A stretch of 64,000 nt of DNA from JACKCP01 sp034007295. GTDB taxonomy: Bacteria > Desulfobacterota > Desulfobacteria > Desulfobacterales > JACKCP01. Position numbers and translations under genes: made by a program. Numbering within the stretch: the stretch's first letter is position 1; each line of letters opens with the position of its first letter. Positions 1-8,402 of this stretch are shown one piece after another. Under the pieces are notes generated by a model. It saw only the letters and a program-made list of their open reading frames with translations. It did no database searches and had not been told where the DNA came from. The stretch lies in the NCBI GenBank assembly GCA_034007295.1, contig JAVERC010000001.1:62001-126000 (forward strand), written 5' to 3'.

Positions 1-123
1 GTTTTGAAATTGCTGAATTGCTGAAAAAAATTAATGTAAAAAAAACTATGAAAAAACATATGGATTTTATTTTAATTAATGATTTTTTCATTTTAATCTC
101 CGGCTTAGGTGAGTTTGTTTCAA

Positions 124-1053
124 TTAAAGGTTGTTCAGGTAATATTCTAATTCGTTAAAAGTTATATATCCGTCACCTGATTCTGAATCATCGCCGTTTC
201 CATTGTCGAACTTGGCTCTGAAAAGTTCAAATTCTTTGTTTAGGTCGTTTTGATAATTATCATCAAGGTCTAAAAAAATAATAAGTGCTTTTGAAGCATT
301 GAAAATTAACTCAATGTCAATTGATAATTTTTGCAATTCCAATGTAATGTCAGAAGTATTTAAGCCATTGTTAGTTTCATGGGAAATTTTAAAATTATTT
401 TCTGAAAAAGTAATTTGATTATCTCCTGAAATTTCAAGAAGAATATCACCTATGATTAAAATAGCGTGATTAATTGCAATCAGTCCAAGCTGAACAAACT
501 CATCTGTTGTAAGTTTTGCAATATCATCTTCTGAGAGCAGTTCACCTAAAATCACATCAGCTTGAGGATATTTGGTATCAATTAAATTACTGTATTTTTT
601 GTCAGTTATTTCAAGTACTGCATCCATAGCTTCTTCAAACTTTTTAATTTTATCTTTAATTTCTAGGGAATTTAGTGAAATCTCTGCTTGTGCTTCAGGT
701 TTAGACAATGTTCTGCCTACAATAGAAATTGTATCTCCTTCATTTCCTGATTTATCAAAGTAATCAATCGTTTTCATAAGATTGTATGTATCAAGTCCTG
801 CAAGCCCAGCCAGAGAATTAGAATAATATGCCTTTAAATTATTGTCATTTGGATATTTATTTTTAAGGTTTTCAAAAATGTTTTTTGCTTTTTCATAATT
901 AGATTCATCAAGAGCAGTTAATCCTCTTTCAATTTCAGCTTCTTTTGATGAATCATCTGCAATATCTTCTGTTGAATTGCATCCAGATAAAATAAAAAAA
1001 ACTGATAAAACAAGGAAAATAATTAATCGTTTGTTAAAGTTTTGGCTAGGCAT
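124..1053 (-). CDS. Putative lipoprotein with TPR-like repeat and C-terminal EF-hand-like loop
   Basis: A 309-residue protein of unrecognised family. The N-terminus carries a lipoprotein signal (hydrophobic stretch followed by L-S-G-C at about residue 25), so it is predicted to be membrane-anchored outside the cytoplasm. Residues ~38-75 look like a TPR helix pair (alternating small and aromatic residues, '..NYEKAKNIFENLKNKYP'). The C-terminus holds an acidic loop S-E-S-G-D-G-Y-I-T-F-N-E that fits an EF-hand calcium loop except for Ser at position 1; an Asp lies just before it. The start at 1053 is preceded by 'agggag' in the mRNA sense. It stands alone, with repeats on its upstream side. Function unknown; a calcium-binding lipoprotein is inference. 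Confidence 0.75.
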   Translation of the reverse strand: MPSQNFNKRLIIFLVLSVFFILSGCNSTEDIADDSSKEAEIERGLTALDESNYEKAKNIFENLKNKYPNDNNLKAYYSNSLAGLAGLDTYNLMKTIDYFDKSGNEGDTISIVGRTLSKPEAQAEISLNSLEIKDKIKKFEEAMDAVLEITDKKYSNLIDTKYPQADVILGELLSEDDIAKLTTDEFVQLGLIAINHAILIIGDILLEISGDNQITFSENNFKISHETNNGLNTSDITLELQKLSIDIELIFNASKALIIFLDLDDNYQNDLNKEFELFRAKFDNGNGDDSESGDGYITFNELEYYLNNL

Positions 1054-1106
1054 AATAGTACTCCCTTGATGGTTGTTAAAAAAATGTTTGCTCAGAAGTT
1101 TAGTCA

Positions 1107-1139
1107 GTTGCTGAAAAAAATTTGTTTTTGGCCAATCAC
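1107..1139 (-). repeat. Short MITE-like derivative (degenerate 33-bp copy)
   Basis: Read on the minus strand this matches the 37-bp deleted element at 29432-29468, with a 4-base shortening in the middle: it begins GTGATTGGCC and ends TCAGCAAC. The flanks do not form a clear direct repeat. It is probably an old, internally deleted copy of the family described at 1390-1530. Confidence 0.6.
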
Positions 1140-1279
1140 TGATTATGGCAATTTGAAAATTTGTGAATACAAATTTTAAGTTAAATTTATTAAAAATTGG
1201 AATAATGAATAATTAGCTAGTCTATCAGATGCACAATTATTTTTCCATTAATTCTTATCTAGATTGAGCAATTTTGAAG

Positions 1280-1600
1280 TTTGCTGCATATTTGTAGCAG
1301 ACTATACTTTTGCTAAACGTGATACAATTTAGTGCAAAAGATGTGGCAAAAGTGGAACTCCTACAGAGTTTTATATTTTAAGATAAATAGTCGCTGAACG
1401 AAAACGGCCTTTTTTGTTTATTTTTAAGTCAGATTTAAAATTTAATCTTCAAAATACTCAATGTATCCTAAAGGTTAAACTTTTCATCTTTCTTGAACTG
1501 AACAAAGAATTCTCGTTTTCAGATAATTACTAAATAGGCATAAACCATTAAAATTTTATAAATAAAAAATATGAAACGGTCAATTTAAAGTATTAAAAAA
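1280..1600 (+). repeat. Diverged second repeat family, copy A, split by a MITE-like insertion
   Basis: Bases 1302-1381 align without gaps to 22788-22867 at roughly two thirds identity (shared blocks CTATACTT, TGCTA, TGAT, GGCAAAA/AGCAAAA, ATATTTT). After the inserted element (1390-1530), 1537-1595 aligns to 22877-22935 (shared AATATGAAA and TCAATTTA). The 1054-1793 gap of 740 bases thus holds a short MITE derivative, this split repeat and the promoter of the next gene. I see no coding potential in it. Confidence 0.6.
1384..1536 (-). mobile_element. MITE-like element, full-length copy 1, with TAAATA direct repeats
   Basis: The element body is 1390-1530 (141 bp), in minus orientation. It is flanked by TAAATA at 1384-1389 and TAAATA at 1531-1536. 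Because TAAATA is not its own reverse complement, its direct orientation argues for a target-site duplication rather than a longer terminal inverted repeat. The ends match the family (GTYGCTGAACGAAAACG at one side, CTCGTTTTC at the other). It interrupts the repeat at 1280-1600; the related sequence at 22757-22935 lacks it. Confidence 0.75.
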
Positions 1601-1700
1601 GTGGCAGTGTGTTTTTAAATTTGTTTTTTGAGCTGATTTGGGAGATTAAAATTTAAAATAGTTCAAAACAAACATGAATAATTTCTGTTTTTTCTTTTTC

Positions 1701-1742
1701 TTGACAATAACGGTGTTTAGTTGCTAAATGAATGGACATTCA
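1701..1742 (+). promoter_or_regulatory. Candidate promoter and TetR-family operator upstream of fadR-like gene
   Basis: A consensus -35 hexamer TTGACA lies at 1701-1706, with a weak -10 candidate (CTAAAT, 1724-1729) 17 bases downstream. The perfect palindrome TGAATG-GA-CATTCA lies at 1729-1742, where a bound repressor would cover the start of transcription. The half-sites TGAATG/CATTCA resemble the operator reported for Bacillus subtilis FadR, whose spacing is longer. Autoregulation by the adjacent TetR gene is inference. Confidence 0.45.
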
Positions 1743-1793
1743 AAGTTCTAGTTAAGTATAAGTTTTTTGTAAACAAAAAATAAGGTTTTTGTC

Positions 1794-2378
1794 TTGCGTA
1801 TTGAAGATAAAGAAGGAAAATATTCAATAATCCTTGATTCAGCAGTAAAAGTCTTTGCAGAGTTTGGAGTCGAGAATTCAACTGTTTCAAAAATTGCTGC
1901 AAAAGCTGGAGTTGCAGATGGGACAATTTATCTTTATTTTAAAAATAAAAAAGACATTCTTATTAAGTTTGCAGACGACAGGGGAGAAAAAATATTTAGA
2001 AAATTTGAAGAAGCTGTAAATTCAGGCAAAGATTCAAAAGAAAAGCTGTTTAATCTCATCTATTCCCACATCGAAAATTTTTCTAAGAATAAAGACCTCG
2101 CAGTTGTTTATCAATGTGAATTATCCAAAATTCATGGATGTCAGCCAAAAATAAGAGAATTATCAATCCGTTACAGACAAATGTTAAAGGATATTTTTTT
2201 GCTTGGCCAATCAGAGGGCAGGGTAAGCAAAAATGTAGATTTGGATTTTATAAAAGATTTGGTTTCAGGCTCAATAAACGAAATCATTAATACCTATATT
2301 GTTAAAGAAAATAAAAACATCGATATTTTAGAAGCCTCAGGAAAACTTGTTGATTTTATTTTCAAAGGGTTGGGGTAA
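1794..2378 (+). CDS. TetR/AcrR-family transcriptional regulator, FadR-like
   Basis: A 194-residue TetR-family repressor. The N-terminal helix-turn-helix (residues ~12-55) contains 'STVSKIAAKAGVADGTIYLYF', very close to FadR of Bacillus, which senses long-chain acyl-CoA and represses beta-oxidation genes. The C-terminal helices form the ligand and dimer domain. The start is TTG with 'aagg' eight bases upstream; no better ATG is present. It lies 54 bases before the acyl-CoA dehydrogenase gene in the same direction, so the two are probably cotranscribed. A palindrome at 1729-1742 is a candidate operator. The family call is firm; an acyl-CoA ligand is inferred from similarity and context. Confidence 0.85.
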   Translation: MRIEDKEGKYSIILDSAVKVFAEFGVENSTVSKIAAKAGVADGTIYLYFKNKKDILIKFADDRGEKIFRKFEEAVNSGKDSKEKLFNLIYSHIENFSKNKDLAVVYQCELSKIHGCQPKIRELSIRYRQMLKDIFLLGQSEGRVSKNVDLDFIKDLVSGSINEIINTYIVKENKNIDILEASGKLVDFIFKGLG

Positions 2379-2432
2379 AAACCTGATAGTCTGGTTTGAA
2401 TAAATAATTAATATCAACTTAGGAGAAGATTT

Positions 2433-4238
2433 ATGGCACAGGTAATTTCAGAAAAAAGAGATGTGGACTTTGTTTTGCACGAGCAATTGGAAGTTGGTGA
2501 ATTCAGCAAATTTGAAAAATTTGCAGCATTTAACAAAAAAACAATAGACATGATAATTAAGGAAGCAAGAAAGCTTGCAGTTGATGAAATTTATCCAACA
2601 GTCAAGGAAGGTGATGAAGTAGGCTGTACTTTTGAAGGAAACGGAGTTGTAAAAATTCCTGAATCTTTTGTAAGAGTTTATAATCTTCTTAAAGACGGCG
2701 AATGGACAGCAATGACTGAAGATCCTGAATGGGGTGGACAGGGAATGCCAAAATCTGTTGCTCTTGCTGCAAGTGAATATTTTAATGGAGCAAACTTTCC
2801 TCTTATGATGTATCCAGGTCTTACCCATGGATGTGGAAAGCTTATTGAAAGCTTTGGTACAGAAGAGCAAAAGGCTGTTTATCTTAAAAAAGTATATACT
2901 GGCGAGTGGTGCGGAACTATGCTTCTTACAGAGCCAGGAGCTGGATCTGATGTTGGTGCTCTTGAAACTGTTGCTATTCCACAAGGTGACGGCACATATA
3001 AAATCAAGGGCCAGAAAATATTTATTTCAGGCGGTGAGCAGACTCAGCTTTCAGACAATATAATTCATCCTGTTCTTGCAAGAATAGAAGGTGCTCCAGC
3101 CGGTACAAAAGGTATTTCTCTTTTCCTAGTTCCAAAATTCAGAGTTAATAAAGACGGTTCCATTGGTGAATTCAACGATGTTACCTGTACAGGTATTGAA
3201 CATAAAATGGGTATCCACGGAAACTGCACATGTACACTTTCCCTTGGTGAAAAAGATAATTGTATTGGTACTCTTCTTGGTGAAGAAAACAAGGGTATGG
3301 CACATATGTTTCTTATGATGAATGAAGCAAGACAGCTTGTTGGTCTTCAGGGATTTGCATGTGCTTCAGCTTCTTATCTTAATGCTGTAAACTATGCCAA
3401 GGAAAGAGTTCAGGGTGCTGACCTTACCAATCCAAAGGCAGGCGGAGTTACAATTATAAATCATCCTGATGTAAGACGCCAGCTTCTTATAATGAAGTCC
3501 TATGTTGAAGCAATGAGAAGTATTCTTTACTATCTTGCAATGTGCTATGACAAGGCTGAAACTACAGAAAATGAAGATGAAAGGGCAACTTGGGAAGGTC
3601 TTGCAGAAATTCTTACTCCAATTGGAAAAGGATATGTAACAGACAAGTCTTTTGAAGTATGCTCTCATGGAATGCAGGTTTACGGCGGATACGGATTTAT
3701 TGAAGAATATCCTCAGGCACAGCTTTTAAGAGACTGCCGTATTACAATGATTTATGAAGGAACAAACGGAATCCAGGCAATGGACCTTTTGGGACGTAAA
3801 CTTGGCATGAAAAAAGGCAAGCTTTTCATGGATCTTTCAGCACAGATTGCAAAAACAATAGGCGAAGCCAAAAAGGTCGACGGCGTTTCTGATCTTGCAG
3901 GAAAAGTTGAAGGCGTATTAAACAAGCTTGGCGAAGTTGCAATGCATCTTGGAAAAACTGCAATGAGCGAAAAAGTGAAAACTGCTTTTGCTTATGCACA
4001 TCCTTTCATGGAAGTGACTGGTGATGTTTGTGCAGCATGGATGCTTCTTTGGAGAGCAACCATTGCTCAGCAAAATCTTGGAAAAAAGAAAAAGGAAGAT
4101 GTTTTCTACAACGGTCTTATTAAATCTGCACAGTATTTTATTAATTCTGTTCTTCCTGTCACCATGGGCAAAATGCAGGCAATACTAGACGGAGATTCAG
4201 CTACAATAGAAATTGATGAAGCATCATTTGTTTCCTAA
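2433..4238 (+). CDS. Acyl-CoA dehydrogenase (long, ~600-residue form)
   Basis: An FAD-dependent acyl-CoA dehydrogenase that introduces the alpha,beta double bond into an acyl-CoA and passes electrons to ETF. The 601 residues exceed the ~380 of classic forms, as in the family with an extra C-terminal acetyl-CoA-dehydrogenase-like domain (residues ~465-590). Visible motifs are the flavin/substrate segment 'LLTEPGAGSDVGAL' (~160), the GxxQVYGGYGFIEEYP-type segment (here 'GMQVYGGYGFIEEYPQ', ~410) and the catalytic-Glu segment 'IYEGTNGIQ' (~440). A good ribosome site ('aggaga') precedes ATG. Downstream are the membrane oxidoreductase and etfBA, a complete route from acyl-CoA to the quinone pool. 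Substrate chain length cannot be read from the sequence. Confidence 0.95.
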   Translation: MAQVISEKRDVDFVLHEQLEVGEFSKFEKFAAFNKKTIDMIIKEARKLAVDEIYPTVKEGDEVGCTFEGNGVVKIPESFVRVYNLLKDGEWTAMTEDPEWGGQGMPKSVALAASEYFNGANFPLMMYPGLTHGCGKLIESFGTEEQKAVYLKKVYTGEWCGTMLLTEPGAGSDVGALETVAIPQGDGTYKIKGQKIFISGGEQTQLSDNIIHPVLARIEGAPAGTKGISLFLVPKFRVNKDGSIGEFNDVTCTGIEHKMGIHGNCTCTLSLGEKDNCIGTLLGEENKGMAHMFLMMNEARQLVGLQGFACASASYLNAVNYAKERVQGADLTNPKAGGVTIINHPDVRRQLLIMKSYVEAMRSILYYLAMCYDKAETTENEDERATWEGLAEILTPIGKGYVTDKSFEVCSHGMQVYGGYGFIEEYPQAQLLRDCRITMIYEGTNGIQAMDLLGRKLGMKKGKLFMDLSAQIAKTIGEAKKVDGVSDLAGKVEGVLNKLGEVAMHLGKTAMSEKVKTAFAYAHPFMEVTGDVCAAWMLLWRATIAQQNLGKKKKEDVFYNGLIKSAQYFINSVLPVTMGKMQAILDGDSATIEIDEASFVS

Positions 4239-4265
4239 TTTTTTTCAGGGCTCAGTTTTGCTTTA

Positions 4266-4326
4266 GTTTATGCCGGGTCTAGTTTTTTACCTGAAAATAT
4301 TTTTTTCTTGACTGATCCGGCATAAC
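4266..4326 (+). other. Long-loop inverted repeat between acyl-CoA dehydrogenase and oxidoreductase genes
   Basis: TATGCCGGGTC (4269-4279) pairs with GATCCGGCATA (4314-4324) through an 11-bp stem with one G-U pair and a 34-base loop. There is no T-run directly after it. It could be a terminator variant, an mRNA processing hairpin or a protein-binding inverted repeat; the sequence does not decide. Confidence 0.35.
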
Positions 4327-4424
4327 TTTATTAAAGGATTGAACGATCCCTCGGAAAATTTAAGGAAACAAAAAATAAATTATATAAATTTTAACTTTTT
4401 AAAGAAGGGGGAAGGAAAGGCTGT

Positions 4425-6500
4425 ATGGAACCAATTATAGCTCCTGCTCACTACTCATTTTTCGGAATACCACTGGTATTGCTTTCAATAGCTATACCTC
4501 TTGTGGGAATCGGACTGTGGGTATACATTATGGCAAAAAGGGTTGCACCTCTTGTTAGAGCACGCAACGACGAAAGAATGGACAATATTCCACAAAGAAT
4601 CTTTATGGTTCTTAAAATCTGGCTTCTTCAGTGGAAACAGCCCCGTTACATGATGGCCGGGGTTTTACATATTGTTATATTCTTTGGCTTTTTATCACTC
4701 GCATTAAGATCTTCGCTTCTTGTAATTATTGGTGTAGTTCCAGATTTTGCTCTTCCAGGACTTGCCGATGACCAGATTGGCGGAATGATCTACAATACAA
4801 TCAAGGATTATGCAGCAACATTTGTATTCTTTGCCTGTATTATTGCAGCAATCAGAAGAGGAATCTTTAGACCTGAGCGTTATGAAGTTCCTGAAAGATT
4901 TGGAAAAAATCATAATGCTGAAGCTGTTTTTGTTTTAATGATTATCAGTACTCTTATGCTTTCTGAAAGTATGTTTGATGCATCTGCAATAGCAGCTGCT
5001 TCAGTTGCACACGGAGAGTCTCATTTTGTAGCTCCAGCAACTCTTGCATGGTTCTTTAACAATATTTTTGTTGGAACTGCTCAAACTGCTCCTGCAAAAC
5101 TTCAGACAATTCATATTGCTGCATACTATGTACATGATTTTACATTCTTTTTCTTTCTATGTTTTCTTCCTCTTGGAAAGCATTTTCATGTTATTACTTC
5201 AATTTTCAATGTTTTTTTCATGCGTCTTCGCAAAGGAAATATCAAGCCTCCAGTTTATGGACTTACAGATGAACAAATTGAAAATCTTGACTCAATAGGT
5301 GTTAAGAAGCTTGAAGATTTTACATGGAAGCATATATTAGACTTCTATACATGTGCTGACTGCGGAAGATGTTCAGATAATTGTCCTGCTGCTACAGTAG
5401 GCCGTCCGCTTTCACCAAGATTTATTACAATCAGAGGCCGTGATGCTATATTTAAAAATTATCCATTAAGTGGAGACATTTTGAAATCACCTGATGTAAT
5501 AGGCGGAGTTTATGATGCAGATGAAATCTGGTCTTGTACAACATGCGGTGCCTGTGAAGAAGAATGTCCTCTTGCAATAGAGTATATCGACAAAATTGTT
5601 GATATGAGAAGAGGCATGGTTGACAATGGCGAAGTTCCACAGACACTTCAGAAGCCTCTTCAGCAGCTTTCCAAAAAAGGCAATGCATGGGGTAAAGCTC
5701 CTAAGAAGCGTGATGCCTGGATAAGCGACTTTGCAGAAGAAGGCGGAATTAAGGTTCTAGATGGAGAAACAACAGCAGATACACTTTTCTTTGTTGACTC
5801 AATTTCTTCTTATGACGACAGAATGCTTAATATTACAAAGGCAACTGTAAATATTCTTAAAAAAGCCGGAATTGATTTTGGAATTCTTGGCCAGAATGAA
5901 AAAGATTCAGGAAACGAGGTTCTAAGATTTGGTGAAGAACTTCTTTATAGAGAGTTAAGAAATCATAACGTAGAAATGATTAAGCAGTCTGGTGCAAAAA
6001 GAATTGTTACAGCTGACCCTCATGCATACAATGCTCTTAAAAATGACTATCCTGATCTTGGTATTCCTGTTGAACATATTACTGAAGTTGTAGCAAGATG
6101 CATTAAAACAGGTGCATTAAAACTTAATCCTGTTGAAGATGCTTCAAAAGTTTACACTTATCATGATCCATGCTATCTTGGCCGTCATAATAAAGTTTAT
6201 GAAGCACCAAGGGAAGCTATTACAGCAATACCTAATCTAAGACTTTCTGAAATGCTTAGAAGCCGTGACAGATCATTCTGCTGTTCAGGTGGTGGACTTA
6301 TGCTTTTCTATGAGCCTGAAGAAGAGGAAAGAATGGGTGTTCTAAGGGTTAAAATGGCTGCAAAAGCCGGTGCAAACGTAATGGTTACAGCCTGTCCTTT
6401 CTGTATGGTTAACATGGAAGATGCAATTAAGGTTGCCAACATGGAAGATAAAATGGTAGCTATTGACTTTGTTGAACTTATAGAAAAACATCTGGCTTAA
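4425..6500 (+). CDS. Membrane (Fe-S)-binding oxidoreductase, ETF:menaquinone oxidoreductase-like
   Basis: A 691-residue protein with about five to six transmembrane helices in residues 10-265 (NarI-like cytochrome b domain with several His), then two [4Fe-4S] motifs (C310-C320 'CADCGRCSDNCP' and C371-C381 'CTTCGACEEECP') and two heterodisulfide-reductase-type CCG domains. The second CCG domain keeps its cysteines (C583, C619-C620, C657, C660). The first has lost them: K-D-S-G at 493-496 and T-A-D-P-H at 529-533 replace the usual CCG and CPH patterns. Proteins of this layout take electrons from reduced ETF to menaquinone during acyl-CoA oxidation. Placement between an acyl-CoA dehydrogenase and etfBA supports that role. 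Start chosen at ATG after 'ggggaaggaaagg'. Confidence 0.88.
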   Translation: MEPIIAPAHYSFFGIPLVLLSIAIPLVGIGLWVYIMAKRVAPLVRARNDERMDNIPQRIFMVLKIWLLQWKQPRYMMAGVLHIVIFFGFLSLALRSSLLVIIGVVPDFALPGLADDQIGGMIYNTIKDYAATFVFFACIIAAIRRGIFRPERYEVPERFGKNHNAEAVFVLMIISTLMLSESMFDASAIAAASVAHGESHFVAPATLAWFFNNIFVGTAQTAPAKLQTIHIAAYYVHDFTFFFFLCFLPLGKHFHVITSIFNVFFMRLRKGNIKPPVYGLTDEQIENLDSIGVKKLEDFTWKHILDFYTCADCGRCSDNCPAATVGRPLSPRFITIRGRDAIFKNYPLSGDILKSPDVIGGVYDADEIWSCTTCGACEEECPLAIEYIDKIVDMRRGMVDNGEVPQTLQKPLQQLSKKGNAWGKAPKKRDAWISDFAEEGGIKVLDGETTADTLFFVDSISSYDDRMLNITKATVNILKKAGIDFGILGQNEKDSGNEVLRFGEELLYRELRNHNVEMIKQSGAKRIVTADPHAYNALKNDYPDLGIPVEHITEVVARCIKTGALKLNPVEDASKVYTYHDPCYLGRHNKVYEAPREAITAIPNLRLSEMLRSRDRSFCCSGGGLMLFYEPEEEERMGVLRVKMAAKAGANVMVTACPFCMVNMEDAIKVANMEDKMVAIDFVELIEKHLA

Positions 6501-6512
6501 TTAAATGGATTA

Positions 6513-6533
6513 CTGCCGGGGTGGTCCCGGCAG
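6513..6533 (+). other. Perfect GC-rich hairpin downstream of the oxidoreductase gene
   Basis: CTGCCGGG-GTGGT-CCCGGCAG forms a perfect 8-bp stem with a 5-base loop, 12 bases after the stop codon. The bases after it are not a T-run (attaaac), so it may attenuate transcription or stabilise mRNA ends before etfB rather than act as a full terminator. Confidence 0.5.
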
Positions 6534-6609
6534 ATTAAACTGTCACTTTTACCTTTATTTTTAAGGTTATGGCTATACTCCGAAATCAATACTTTTTTTG
6601 GGAGGATTT

Positions 6610-7389
6610 ATGGAAATTTTAGTTTGTGTAAAAAATGTCCCTGATACAGGGGAAGAAGAAATTGAACTAGACGGCAACGATCTTGATTACGACGAACTTA
6701 CATACGTTGTAAACGAGTGGGACAACTATGCCGTTGAAGAAGCTATTCAGATAGCTGACAAGGTTGGCGGAAATGTTACTGTTATTACAGTAGGCAATGA
6801 AGACGCTGACGAAGTACTTCGCCGTGAAATGGCAATGGGTGCAGGAAAAGCTATTCATTTAGAAGATGAAGCATTTGAAAAATCAGATGCAAAAGGTGTT
6901 GCAACTATTCTTAAGGCTGCTGTTGATAAGGGTAAATATGACCTTATCCTTACAGGTGCTCAGGCTGACGCTGGTTATGGTGCTGTTGGCGGTATGCTTG
7001 CTGCAATGCTTGACTATCCTTATGCTTCTCTTGTTAACAAGATTGAAGCTGGAAGCGGAAAGCTTACAGTTGGCCGTGAAATTGAAGGCGGAAACACAGA
7101 AATGAACGAAATCGAACTACCTTGCGTTCTTTCTATCCAGACAGGTATCAACGAGCCAAGATATGTTGGTATCAAAGGTATCAAGCAGGTTTCAGGTGTT
7201 GATATTCCTAAATTTGCTGCATCAGACCTTGGTCTTGATGAATCTTCCGTAGGCGAAGAAGGTGCAATTGTTAAGCGTCAGGATTACTTTATTCCTGAAG
7301 CTGGTGAAGGCGCTGAAATGCTAGAGGGTAGCGATGATGAAATTATTGCAAAACTCATTGAAATCCTAAAAGCCAATGGAGGACTATAA
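6610..7389 (+). CDS. etfB: Electron transfer flavoprotein beta subunit
   Basis: The beta subunit of ETF, which with EtfA carries electrons from acyl-CoA dehydrogenase to the membrane oxidoreductase. The N-terminus 'MEILVCVKNVPDT' and the segment 'EEAIQIADKVGGNVTVITVG' are typical, as is the AMP/FAD-binding region 'ILTGAQADAGYGAVGGMLA' (~115-133). I place the start at ATG 6610, seven bases after 'gggagga'; an in-frame TTG at 6598 overlaps that ribosome site and is unlikely. The gene ends two bases before etfA, so the pair is translationally linked. Length about 259 residues, normal for the family. Confidence 0.95.
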   Translation: MEILVCVKNVPDTGEEEIELDGNDLDYDELTYVVNEWDNYAVEEAIQIADKVGGNVTVITVGNEDADEVLRREMAMGAGKAIHLEDEAFEKSDAKGVATILKAAVDKGKYDLILTGAQADAGYGAVGGMLAAMLDYPYASLVNKIEAGSGKLTVGREIEGGNTEMNEIELPCVLSIQTGINEPRYVGIKGIKQVSGVDIPKFAASDLGLDESSVGEEGAIVKRQDYFIPEAGEGAEMLEGSDDEIIAKLIEILKANGGL

Positions 7390-7391
7390 TC

Positions 7392-8351
7392 ATGGCACAA
7401 TTTTTTGCATACGTACAGCACGCTGACGGCGTAATCGAAGATACAGCAGCTGAACTTGCTGCTGCTGCAAAAGCAATGGGTGCAGATTCTGTAACTGCTA
7501 TTGTTACAGGTTCAGGCGTTGATGCTGCTGCTTCTGCTGCTGGTGAATTTTTTAATGAAGTTTACAAAATTGACAATGCAGCTCTTGCATATCCTAATGC
7601 TGAGGTTGTTAGAAAAGCTGTAGCAGCTGTTGTTCCTGCTGGTTCAGTTGTTCTAATGTCACATGGAACTTTTGCAATGGATATGGGTCCCGGCCTTTCT
7701 GTTAAAACAAATTCTGCATATATTGCTGATGTTACAGGAATTGACGGAGTTGACGGTACTACACTTAAAGTAGTTAGAACTGAACTTGGCGGAAACATCA
7801 GCACACATGTTAATGCAGATTTAGCAAACGGTGCTGTTGTAACTCTTCGTCCTGGTGCAGTTGAAGCTGTTTCTGGCGGAGTTGGCGGAGCAGTTGTTGA
7901 CAAGTCTGGTGATGCAGGCGATCTTTCAGCAAAACGTAAATTTATTGAAATTGTTGCTCCTGCAGCTGGTGGAGTTGATATTACAAAAGCTGAAATCCTT
8001 GTTTCAATCGGCCGTGGTATTGAAGAAGAAGATAATATTGAACTTGCAATGGGACTTAAGGAAGCAATTGGTTCTAAAGCAGAAGTTTCATGTTCACGTC
8101 CTATAGTTGACGCAAAATGGCTTGAGCCTGCTCGTCAGGTTGGTACATCAGGTAAAACTGTTAAGCCAAATGTTTATCTTGCTCTTGGTATCAGTGGTTC
8201 TTTCCAGCACCTTGGCGGTATTAAAGGCGGAATTATAATAGCTGTTAACAAAAACCCAAATGCTCCTATTTTCCAGGTTGCAGATTACGGTATTGAAGCA
8301 GATATTCTTGAGTTTATCCCTGCTCTTACAGAAAAAATCAATGATCTATAA
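7392..8351 (+). CDS. etfA: Electron transfer flavoprotein alpha subunit
   Basis: The alpha subunit of ETF, 319 residues. The C-terminal FAD domain is clear: 'CSRPIVDAKWLEPARQVG' (~237-254), 'LALGISGSFQHLGGIKG' and 'NKNPNAPIFQVADYGI'. The N-terminal domain is Ala-rich and less conserved. It immediately follows etfB (2-base gap) and is followed by a strong terminator at 8370-8402, so the etfBA unit ends here. Partner genes upstream suggest that this ETF serves acyl-CoA oxidation rather than electron bifurcation, but that is inferred from context. Confidence 0.95.
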   Translation: MAQFFAYVQHADGVIEDTAAELAAAAKAMGADSVTAIVTGSGVDAAASAAGEFFNEVYKIDNAALAYPNAEVVRKAVAAVVPAGSVVLMSHGTFAMDMGPGLSVKTNSAYIADVTGIDGVDGTTLKVVRTELGGNISTHVNADLANGAVVTLRPGAVEAVSGGVGGAVVDKSGDAGDLSAKRKFIEIVAPAAGGVDITKAEILVSIGRGIEEEDNIELAMGLKEAIGSKAEVSCSRPIVDAKWLEPARQVGTSGKTVKPNVYLALGISGSFQHLGGIKGGIIIAVNKNPNAPIFQVADYGIEADILEFIPALTEKINDL

Positions 8352-8369
8352 TTTTTGATCTTTAATTTT

Positions 8370-8402
8370 AGCCGGTTATAAAAAATATAGCCGGCTTTTT
8401 TT
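8370..8402 (+). terminator. Rho-independent terminator after etfBA
   Basis: AGCCGGTTATA pairs with TATAGCCGGCT (11 bp, one G-U pair) around an A-rich loop and is followed by a run of seven T. It lies 18 bases after the etfA stop codon. Confidence 0.9.

Noticed and set aside
1..123. Possible element end or 3' gene remnant at the window start (TTGCTGAATTGCTGAAA)
   Set aside because: The resemblance to the MITE-like end is confined to a few bases and no second end is visible.
6598..6609. Upstream TTG start for etfB
   Set aside because: It overlaps the ribosome site of the ATG at 6610 and would add residues absent from the family.
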